DNA of 11,617 nt, taken from contig MU119957.1 of NCBI GenBank assembly GCA_014904845.1, positions 1-11,617 on the forward strand, written 5' to 3'. The notes below the pieces were generated by a model, which ran no database searches, was not told the origin of the DNA, and was given only the letters and a program-made list of their open reading frames with translations. The position numbers and the translations under genes are program-made. Below, in pieces: positions 1 to 7,947 of this stretch (its first letter is position 1; every line of letters starts with the position of its first letter). The DNA comes from Acephala macrosclerotiorum (lineage: Eukaryota; Ascomycota; Leotiomycetes; Helotiales; Mollisiaceae).

Positions 1-2515
1 TTATATATAATATTAATTTTTATTATATTTTTTTAAACGATTAATAATATATTTTACGAAAATTTAATCGATATTAAATTATATAAAATTTTATATTCGT
101 TTTTTTATATTATTATATTTTTTTTATTTATAATTAAAAAAAAATTCGTTTATATTTTCGTAAAAAAATAAATTAATTTTAATTTATAAAAATTATAATA
201 TTATTTAATTTTTTAATAAAATCGTTTATTTAAATAAAAATTTTTAATACGAATATTTATTGAATTTTTTAAATTTAAATATTATATAAAATCGAAAATT
301 AAAATTTAATATAAATTTTTTTAATAATTATATATATTTTTTATTAAATTCTTTTTATAAATAATGAATTATTAATTATATTTAAATATTTTTATCGAAT
401 TTTTAAATATTTTCAAATATTAATTTTATTATATTATATTTTTTTTATTTATTTATATATAATAACCATTTTTTTGTATATTTTATTATAATTATAAATA
501 AATATTTTTATTAATTTATAATCGATTTTTTTAAAAATTCGTTTTTTTATAAATTCGCGTTTTTAATATTATTTATTTAATTTATTTTATTTAATTAATT
601 TTTTAAATATTTAATATAATAAATTTATATACGTTTTTATTATTAAAATTTATTTTATAAATTAATCGATAATTTTATATATAAAATTTATATTTATTCG
701 ATAATATTTTTAATTATATTTACGAAATTTTTTTTTTAAATAATTTTCGATATTATATTTTAATATAAATTGAATTTATTTTTTATAAATTAAATTAATA
801 TATTATAAAAATTGTATTTTTTTAATTTTTAAAATAATTTTATAATTTTCGTATATATTATCGTATTACTTTAAAAAAATCGTAATATTATTTTTTTTAA
901 ATCAAAAAATTTTAAAAACTTTAAAAAAAAAATTTATAATTTTAATATAAATATATATTTTTCAAAATTTTATATTTTTAAAAAATTATTTTTATTATTC
1001 GTAAAAAAAAAATTTAAAAAAATTAATAATATAATTAAAATAAAAATATTTTTTATTAAAAAAATAAATTTTAATATAAATAATTTATTAATTTTAATTT
1101 TTAAATTAAAAATTAATTTAATAATTTAAAAATACGAATTTTTAAATTATTATTTTTAAATAAAATTCGTTTTAAAAATTAATTTTTATTTATATTATTT
1201 TCTCGTAAAAAAAATTTTATTTTAATTTTTATTTTTATTTTATTCGTTTATGTATTTTAATAAAATATATTTTTTAAATAAATATTTTTTTAATTAATTT
1301 TTTTCGATTAAAATTTTTTATTTTAAATTCTTTTATATTATTTTTTAAAATTCGAAATTTATTTCAATTTTATTATTTTAATTTAAAAACGATTATAAGT
1401 AATTTACGAATTATAATTTTAAAAAAAATTAAAATTAAAATATAAAATATAAAATAATAAAATAATTTCCTTTTTTAATATTATAATTTTTTTTTTATAT
1501 TTTAATTTTTGTTAAAAATAAAATTAATTATTTCGAGTAATTTAATACGTAATTTTTATAAATTAATATTTTTTTATAATTTCGTAATTTCATAATTAAA
1601 TTATTTAATTTCGAATAATATAATTAAAATAAAAAATTTTTATTAATTTATTTTTATTTTTCAACGTTATTTTATTAATATAAAAAATAAAAAAATTTAA
1701 TTATAAATTAATTCGTTTTAATTAATAAATTAAATTTATTCGAAATAATTCGTAATTCGTAAATTAATTAATTAATTAAAATAAAAATAAAATAAATTAT
1801 TAATTATATATTACGAATTATATAATTCGTAATAATAATTTTTAATTAAATTAAACTTTTTATTACTATTATAATATTATTATTTATATATAATATATTA
1901 TAATAATTAAAAAATAAAATTACGTAAAAATTACGTATATATACGAATTAATTATATATTTTAAATTAAATTTTTAAAATTTTAAAATAAATTTTTTTTA
2001 ATTTTTTTTTTAATTTTTTAATTTATTATAAATTTAATATTATTTTATTTTTTATAATATAAATGTTTTAAAAAAAAATTTATAAATTATTATTTTATTA
2101 ATTATATTTTATTTATTAATTTATATAAATTATTATTTAAATATTAATAATAATTTTTATTATTTTTAAAAATCGATTTAATATAAAAATTAATTTTTTT
2201 AATAAATTTAAAATTATTTTAATCGTATTAAAAACTCGTATTATTACAAAATAATATAAAAAAATAAAAATAAAATATATTATAAAAAAAATATATATAT
2301 AATTAAATTATTTTAAAAACTAATATAAAATTAAAATCGATTTATTATAAAACTACGTTTTTAATATATTAATAATATTAAAATCAAATAAAACAAATTA
2401 TAAAAATTAATCGAGTATTGTTCGAGAGTTTAAATTTTATTTTTATATTTTTTATATATTAAAATAATAAAAAAAACTTTTATATACGACTATAAACTAA
2501 AGAAAATCGAGTATT
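1..2515. repeat. Saturated A+T block, probable RIP-ruined repeat
   Basis: No gene is visible; every frame is closed at short intervals. The block is almost only A and T. By hand count the first 540 bases hold 16 cytosines on the plus strand and 12 of them are followed by G, far above chance at this composition. This is what remains if C has been changed to T (and G to A) almost everywhere except at CpG. Known mechanism: RIP in ascomycetes mutates duplicated DNA, favouring CpA. The inference is a very old, fully mutated transposable element or stack of elements whose identity can no longer be read. The right edge is abrupt: normal composition resumes within a few tens of bases near 2500-2530. 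A mitochondrial fragment was considered and is less likely (no open frames, CpG bias). Confidence 0.85.
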
Positions 2516-3048
2516 CTATTTACTTTGCCATATACAAGTCTTAGATCGGCAGATTAATAATTAGGTGACCACCGGCGAATACTTACTATTGTATATCCTT
2601 TTGCGATTTTTGTTTATTTTTATTTTTATTTTTTTTTTTGAGACGGAATGGATCTAAATAGATTTGTGGACATAGTCGAGCTTTTGGCGGCCCCTATTCT
2701 GCCCCTTGGTTTGCCGGGAATGCGGGCTGCCTAAGGTGGTATTTAGTAGTTGTGGTTTTATTCTTCGTCACATGCATTGAATTCGTTCAGCTCTTGAATC
2801 TTTGATTTTGGCAGCTTGCTTCCTTCCGGTTTAGATCTATGCCCCCTCTTACTTCATAAGGATCTTAAATCTGCAATGGATGTGTGTCGGTGAAGCATTA
2901 TACGAAATTCCGTGATATTCTTATGCTGAAGGAGAGATTGAGGGGCCTTTCTTAGAATATGGGTCACAAGAAGTTGAACCGTTGAAATTCCATTGATCAT
3001 ATTATAACCAATACTGTCTTCCCCGCCTCGAGCTTTCTAAATCAGAAC
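2516..3048. other. Gene-free stretch downstream of the HET gene
   Basis: About 530 bases of ordinary composition between the A+T block and the stop codon of the HET gene. It should hold the 3' untranslated region and transcription end of that minus-strand gene. I see no convincing open frame, tRNA or perfect AATAAA signal on the minus strand near the stop. The only conspicuous structure is the A-rich tract (minus strand) at 2608-2640. Confidence 0.6.
2608..2640 (-). repeat. A-rich low-complexity tract
   Basis: On the minus strand this is a run of 12 A followed by several AAAAAT-like units. It could be simple low-complexity sequence or the tail of an old retroposed copy. No body of a LINE or SINE is recognisable beside it, so origin is left open. 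Confidence 0.5.
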
Positions 3049-5355
3049 TCAATACAATGTCACAGTCTGCCATTCTGGTCGACCCTTTATAGCCCTTCCG
3101 TACATCCAACCGTAAACAAAACACAAACCCACGAACAAGAAACCATCACTGCCCACACGTCGGCGCAGAACAGCAGGTGCCTGACAGCCTTGAAGAATAA
3201 ATATCTCATCCGAAGGTTGAGCCTCCATAGGTCCCATACCTGGCTCACCCCTGGTAGTACAAAAGAACCGATGTTTGTCGAAATTCAGCTTCAGCGCTCT
3301 ATAATGGTAGTCTCCACGTTTTCTGTCCTCGCCATACCGTGTATCATTCGCGAGATCTAGGTGGTCGCCTGTCCGACTCCAGTTTCTCCACCATAGCGTG
3401 ATATCGGACAGTCTCTTCGCTGGCAGTGGCTTCCGCTTGTGCATGTAGTATAGCCAGATATCTCTATCCATGAATGCAGTCCTCCAAAATCTATCAAGGT
3501 CCGCAACACCTGCGCAGTCCGCGAAAAGATTCTGCCATTCGGTTACGTGTTTCCGCAACACATGAGGTTCATCGGTACTTCCCAGAAAGTCTAGTTCATA
3601 GGCAGACAATTTTCTAGCACATGATCCCACGGTTCCTATAGGAATCACCTTGACCAAGAGATCCGGGCCAGCGAGTTGTTCCCATTCGGTAACAGTCTCG
3701 TTTTCAAAGCGGGTGTCAAGGGATGCATTGAAAAGCTCCCAGCGTTTGTTGCCGTCATAGCTGAAAGGAAGTTCAGCGCTGAGATCAATAGCCCACGAGG
3801 GCAGGTCATTGATTTTGCTGCTTTGAACACCTCTTGCTTCGCCGAGCATTGATAGACTTTTGCAGCTATCATAAAGAAGGTGGCTGCATTGACTGAATGC
3901 CTCAGTGGCGGTGCTTGAGTACCCAAATGTCCTGAACCATTGATCCTGTATCTCCGGGTGGAGAAGGCCTAACATCCCAAAGAAGTGATCTTTGGGAGCG
4001 GTAGCCTTCCGCACCCGAGCTGTTGGAAATCTTGTAGTTAGCAGTAGCTCAAAAGAGTCGAAAGATTGGAGCCAAGTGGGTTCCACGTCTGAGAGCACGT
4101 ACCAGAATCAATCACTTCTAAAAGAGAAATCCATGGTGGATCCTCTTTTGAAAATGCCTCGCGATGTTCATGCACAGCGTGGGCCCGATGTTCAGGAACC
4201 GAGAGAGAGCGGAAGTACGCCGCATTGAAGAGTCTTCCCAGATATCTGCAGCAGTTCCCGTTCGAGTGGCTAAGAAGCGAGCTGTAACCATTGAGCAATC
4301 TTGACATGCGAAACGAGTGTGGAGATGCATGTATGATGGGATCTACTCCAGGTAAGACAGCCTCCTGTAAAGTCCACACTCGACTCCACCACGGACGCAA
4401 AAATAGCCATCGAAAACAGTCATGAATTGTAAGCCAGTGCTTATTCATGACGTATCGGTCTTTGCTCTCACCGTTTTCATTGATGATGAAAAGAGGAAAT
4501 TCGTTGAAATGAGATCCGGCCGCGACTCGATCTAGCACATCCAATGCCTGAAAAATGATTGGGGCGTCTAAACCCCGCAGCTCCTGCGGTTTTGGAGGTT
4601 TGCCGCCAGCTCGTAGGTATTGCCCAAGTTCTTCGCGGCAGCCTTCCTCCGCCCGACTCCATTGATATGGTGTCAATTCACATGCTGGAGTATAGTCAGC
4701 TTTATCGCCTTTGAGTTCATTAGTCCTGTTGAACATCTCAGAATCAGCGATTGTTCAAAAGAGATGAAAATTCGAATAGATGGGTTTCCTGAGTTTCGAT
4801 GCACCATCTTTGCCCTGAGGATATGCTCCTTGAAAAAAGATATCGTCCCCAGAACTTGAGATCTTATATAGAATCAGCTATGGATTACCTAGGAACAACC
4901 TACCATGAAGCCGTAAAATTGCCGAACCAGATATGAGCTTCCTTTGCTTGACGATAAATTCTGGTCATCAATCCAATTTGTCGACCCTTCTCGTCATCAT
5001 TTGTCTGATCTATACAAATAGCATCAGCCCAGAGGAGCTGAACGGCTGTTGGCTGCCGCAAGCAACTCAAGAAATCGAACAGGTTGTCTGTCGCATTGAA
5101 GATCTCACCGCCGACGGTGATAGATTTCGTATGCCTCGAATCGCCCCACACATAAGATAACGTTTCGTAGTCTGGATTATCATCCAATGACACAACCTTT
5201 AAGCTGCAGGCAATGGGGCTGTTGTTGGCCCCTTGGTGTAGCCTGAGAATCCTGATGCAAGGCTGGGTCGGATCGAGCGGAGTTTCGAGCCATGGCAGTC
5301 GCTCCAGTACTGCTGGATCAACATCAAATTCGTCGTACGTGTCCGAATCATCCAT
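3049..5355 (-). CDS. HET-domain (heterokaryon incompatibility) protein, 3 exons
   Basis: Exons on the minus strand: 5355-4904, 4725-4103 and 4019-3049. Joined they give 2046 bases, 681 residues plus TGA, with phases agreeing at both junctions. The HET domain is clear: YETLSYVWGD (63-72), LLWADAICIDQ (107-117), IYRQAKEAHIWFG (133-145), RPWWSRVWTLQE (261-272). The usual downstream motifs follow: KATAPKDHFFGMLGL (363-377), LPSW (431-434), and near the C-terminus a segment of the type 'G-x-G-x-x-P ... EIFILQG ... P-x-VLR' (about 609-646) and FVGLCFVYGWMYG (654-666). The length and complete C-terminus suggest an intact gene. HET proteins drive vegetative incompatibility and regulated cell death; the domain is distantly related to TIR. 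There is no signal peptide or obvious membrane segment, so it is probably cytosolic. The start ATG at 5355 is the first in frame. Which allele or partner it recognises cannot be read from sequence. Confidence 0.9.
4020..4102 (-). other. Intron 2 of the HET gene
   Basis: 83 bases: donor GTACGT, branch CTAAC about 20 bases before acceptor CAACAG. The join links ...WISLLEVIDS to ARVRKATAPKDHFFG, exactly where HET proteins carry their conserved 'r-x-atdprDkvfgllGL' stretch, which supports the choice over the nearby CTACAAG acceptor. Confidence 0.85.
4726..4903 (-). other. Intron 1 of the HET gene
   Basis: 178 bases: donor GTAGGT, branch-like CTGAT, acceptor CAACAG. It joins phase 2 of exon 1 to the frame that continues into the RPWWSRVW motif. 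It is long for this window (other introns are 57-83), so a small extra exon inside, for example after the CTCAAG near 4855, remains possible. Confidence 0.65.
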
Positions 5356-5438
5356 TGCTCACGTTTTATAGTGATTTTAGTCGTTTAATGCGCGGAATGA
5401 ATCAAGAGACTTTGGAGGTAGTAGGCAGGCGAGATACT
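5356..5438 (-). promoter_or_regulatory. Short gap between HET start codon and transposon end
   Basis: Only 83 bases separate the HET ATG from the outer edge of the left inverted repeat of the piggyBac-type element. The core promoter and 5' untranslated region must therefore lie in this gap, inside the element, or both. No unambiguous TATA box is seen. A TTAA lies at 5385-5388. Confidence 0.4.
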
Positions 5439-5474
5439 TATCTGTTCCGCTGCGGCCAGGTACGCCCTAACCGG
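5439..5474 (+). repeat. Left inverted repeat of the piggyBac-type element
   Basis: It begins TATCTGTTCC and contains CGGCCAGGTACGCC. It matches the reverse complement of 7440-7478. Inside it, TTCCGCT (5445-5451) is also inverted as AGCGGAA at 5476-5482. Just inward, GTTCC/GGAAC at 5490-5502 forms another small palindrome, possibly transposase-binding subrepeats. Confidence 0.78.
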
Positions 5475-5890
5475 AAGCGGAATAACGTTGTTCCGGGGGA
5501 ACACCAAAATCTCGATTCTTTATTTGCATGTAAACAACCTAATTGAATCACTAATTGCACCACAACCACGACGTCTGAAGACACTGCGTTTGATTCTACC
5601 GATAGAGGAACCCTTCGGCCTAATGAGGATCTAATACGCAAGCAAGGGGACCCGTTTAAGCCTATGAAATTGCCTAATTTGGGCTAGGAGATTACGCTGC
5701 CAGAGAATACCTCCCCCGACGACCCTATCACGCTATTTACGATGTACTATACCCCCGAAATAATCGAATTGATAGTTAAGAAGACGAACGAGTATCGACG
5801 AGAACATTAGGACGATTCGTGCCCTCGTGCGAGAGCAAAGGAGTAGTACCCGACATGCTCTAGAGAGATATATCTCTACTTTGCAATTCG

Positions 5891-5918
5891 TATATATATA
5901 TATAACCTTATATATATG
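5891..5918. repeat. (TA)n tracts inside the transposase relic
   Basis: A (TA)7 tract at 5891-5904 is followed by a second TA-rich run ending near 5918. The reading frame switches here between ...EIYLYFAI and ...YCWNTKEF, so slippage in the dinucleotide run is the likely cause of the frame loss. Confidence 0.7.
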
Positions 5919-7289
5919 TAATGAGATCTCATACTGCTGGAATACGAAGGAATTTACCCCCGATTACCCGATTACAAGCTATATGAGTAGGGATCGCTTC
6001 CAGGAGTTGCATATACGCGTGAGAATATATGGAGAGGACGCTAAAGGACCGTACGCTAAAGTAAGTAGAATTGTCTGTCTCCTGCCTTAATTTCGACTAA
6101 TATATGGTGTTTTGGGTCGAGCCTTTAAGTGCGTATATTCAGGACGTTAATTTGAGAGTATGGAAGCCAGGACGTGATCTAGCAATCGAGGGGATGGTCG
6201 TACGGTTTGAAGGACGAGCAAAGGAAACAATTACGGTCCCAAACAAGCCTACACCTACAGGATATAAGATCTGGGGGGTAGCGCAAAGGGGCTTCTTAAT
6301 CGTCTGGAATTGGCATGTCCCTGGACAGAAGAATGGGCCCTTGGGAGCACGTACACCTCGGGAGCTTGGGGGAACAATTAAGACGGGAAATGGGGGTAAT
6401 AAGACGCAAGCAGTAGTATTGCACTTGTTTAATCGTCTCCCCAAGCCTCCTCAAGGCTCAGGCTATCACGTATACCTTGATAATCTCTTTGTTTCTACAC
6501 GATTTGTCCAATATGCTCGCTCCAAGGGAGTTGCTATCATGGGCACCTGTCGGGATACCGGGGGAGTTATTAAAGAGCTACTAGAGCTTAAGAAGAAGGA
6601 TAAGAAGGATATAATACCGTGGGGAGAGACATATTCTATATACCGCGAATGGCGAAGCATGTTATATTGGATGGAAAGATTAAGCCTTTGCTTTAATAAT
6701 ACCTTTCTTTATATCAGGTGATCCACGTGTTCTACGGTGGAGGAAGAGGCCTAAGGAGACTTCTTCTAAAGCAAAGACTGCACGAGTACCCTTTAGGAGT
6801 ACCTCTACAAAGCTGCTCTCAATCCCTCAAGTTGCGGACGGATATAATTATAATATGGGAGCTATCGACGAGTTTGATCACTTGACAGCCCAGAACGCTA
6901 GCTTACGGCACGTAGTACGGGGATGGCATCAAACACTTGAGCACTAGCTGCTCCGTACGGTCTTAATTAACTGCTATTTACTTGCTTTATGTGGCGGTAT
7001 TCCAGAGTCTAGGAAAGTGAGCTTCAGGAGCCAGCAAGACTTTAAAAGGCAGTTGATTAGTGCTCTTGTGGCTAGGTCAAGGGCTAGTAAGATCTGCCCA
7101 AAGAGAAGGATATCGCATATTAGCCAAGTAGCAGATGACCTACCCCCTATAGCATATGCACAAGTGAAGCTTAGCAAGAAAGGGAGGTGCATGTGCTGTC
7201 AAAGGCTCCGCTTTACTGATCGGCCTAAAAAACGGGTTGCGCTAGCTCAAATTGCATCGAATCAAGGCAGGGAGAGCACGAGGCATGAC

Positions 7290-7301
7290 TATATATATAT
7301 A
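7290..7301. repeat. (TA)6 tract at a frame break in the transposase relic
   Basis: Six TA units lie directly before the codons of the C-terminal CKQC module. The frame upstream (through RCMCCQRLRF) and the frame of CKQC differ by two bases, equal to one TA unit. Confidence 0.75.
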
Positions 7302-7439
7302 GGTGCAAGCAGTGCGATGTATACTTATATAAAAATCGTGGTTGTTTTGATGTATTTCATAGAGAAAAGTAGAATTGATACTTTTGAGGGGGAAATGCAG
7401 CCCTCTGATTGGTCAAAATTAAGCGAAAAACAGTACGCA

Positions 7440-7478
7440 CGGGCCAAGGCGTACTTGGCCGCCAGCGGGGAACGGATA
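7440..7478 (-). repeat. Right inverted repeat of the piggyBac-type element
   Basis: Read on the minus strand it begins TATCCGTTCCCCGC and contains CGGCCAAGTACGCC, matching the left end. It also holds an internal perfect palindrome, GGCCAAG (7442-7448) with CTTGGCC (7454-7460), separated by five bases. Confidence 0.78.
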
Positions 7479-7805
7479 TTCCAGTTTCTACTATTTTACA
7501 ATTCTATAGCCTCGCACTCTCGGTTAATCATATTAGGTAGTATAGTATCTCAGCTAGCTTTCACTGTCACTTCAGCTTTTAAGGGAACTTTTTAGGGAAC
7601 TTTGCTCGTCCGCGTAATACGCAGGCTTTTTGACTATGGGTCTAATTAGTATGCTCCAGACGAAAATCTATAGCCGCTATTTTGCTCTTTGATAAGAGGG
7701 ATTTAAAAGCGCTTTAGTAGGAAGCAGAAGCGGATTCCCGGGCAAAATTCGGTAAGGAAACTGTAGCCGGGGCACACTTGAGGCTAAAATGGGTACCACA
7801 TTATG
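7479..7805. other. Gene-free stretch between transposon and minisatellite
   Basis: No supported gene is present. It contains a close direct repeat, GGGAACTTT twice, twelve bases apart, at about 7584-7603, and a TTAA at 7524-7527 that may mark the true right end of the transposon. Any 3' untranslated region of the NLR gene would fall in the right part of this stretch and the minisatellite. I see no clear poly-A signal. Confidence 0.5.
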
Positions 7806-7933
7806 GTGCGCAGGCTGACTCAAGGCGTGCTCAGGCTCTGCTCAGGCTCTGCTCAGGCTATGCTCAGGCATTCTCAGGCTCTGATCAAGTACGCTCACCC
7901 TTGGCTCAAGTATGCTCACCCTCAGCTCAGGTT
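7806..7933. repeat. 11-base minisatellite, about 12 units
   Basis: The unit is TGCTCAGGCTC or a variant. Three near-identical units occupy about 7827-7859, with more divergent 10- or 11-base units on both sides (for example GCTCACCCTT and GCTCAAGTAT types). The period is mostly 11 with single-base losses, so it cannot be an in-frame protein repeat. It begins 15 bases past the stop codon of the NLR gene. Confidence 0.85.
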
Positions 7934-7947
7934 AAAGCAGCAGCTGC

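Larger units (their letters stand above)
5547..7372 (+). pseudogene. piggyBac-type transposase relic (DDE_Tnp_1_7 family)
   Basis: The relic is recognised in pieces. An N-terminal segment has DPITLFTMYYTPEIIELIV (about 5718-5774), then YCWNTKEFTPDYPI and MSRDRFQELHIRV (5934-6024). After a probable intron with a GTAAGT donor at 6061 come VEPLSAYIQ, PNKPTPTGYKIWGVAQRGF and VYLDNLFVS. Then PKETSSKAKTARVPF, YNYNMGAIDEFDHL and LLRTVLINCYLLAL. The C-terminal cysteine/histidine module is CKQCDVYLYKNRGCFDVFH (7304-7360), before a TAG at 7370. Catalytic-type aspartates remain at 6479-6481 (YLDN) and at 6867 and 6876 (DEFD). The first one is not found: the usual '(I/V)DExM' reads IEGM at 6185-6196. In-frame TAGs lie at 5685, 5808, 5844 and 6945. 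The frame also breaks near 5891-5920, near 6690-6720 and at 7290-7301. No start ATG is clear. It cannot make a working transposase. Confidence 0.9.
5439..7478 (+). mobile_element. Dead piggyBac-type DNA transposon (about 2.04 kb)
   Basis: A defunct piggyBac-family element defined by imperfect inverted repeats at 5439-5474 and 7440-7478 and by an internal transposase relic reading left to right. By hand alignment the repeats share about 30 of 36 positions with three gap bases, and most mismatches are transitions. PiggyBac elements move by cut and paste and insert at TTAA. No TTAA directly abuts these repeats, but TTAA occurs outside them at 5385-5388 and 7524-7527, so the true ends may lie up to 50 bases further out, with these repeats being subterminal. 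The element sits between the NLR gene and the HET gene, both on the opposite strand. Confidence 0.8.

Noticed and set aside
1..2515. Mitochondrial insertion or centromere-like DNA as the origin of the A+T block
   Set aside because: No mitochondrial ORF, tRNA or rRNA motif is visible, and the CpG bias of cytosines fits RIP better. A centromeric role cannot be judged from a window.
2608..2655. Resemblance to the 3' end of a primate Alu (CCGTCTCAAAA plus A-rich tail)
   Set aside because: Only about a dozen bases match, there is no Alu body or Pol III box, and the surroundings are fungal; chance is the simplest reading.
4620..5160. Small plus-strand ORFs at 4620-4859 and 4933-5160
   Set aside because: They are antisense to the HET exons and intron, have no recognisable domain, and are explained as shadows.
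5685..6947. TAG readthrough or an altered genetic code in the transposase
   Set aside because: The frame is also broken by shifts, and TAG is the expected product of CpA-to-TpA mutation; the HET and NLR exons show no internal TAG.
7302..7595. Open frame continuing from the transposase beyond the TA run
   Set aside because: The family C-terminus (CKQC...FH) is in another frame over the same bases; this tail is an out-of-frame shadow that runs through the right inverted repeat.
7806..7933. CRISPR array
   Set aside because: The repeats are 11 bases, contiguous with no spacers, in a eukaryotic setting.
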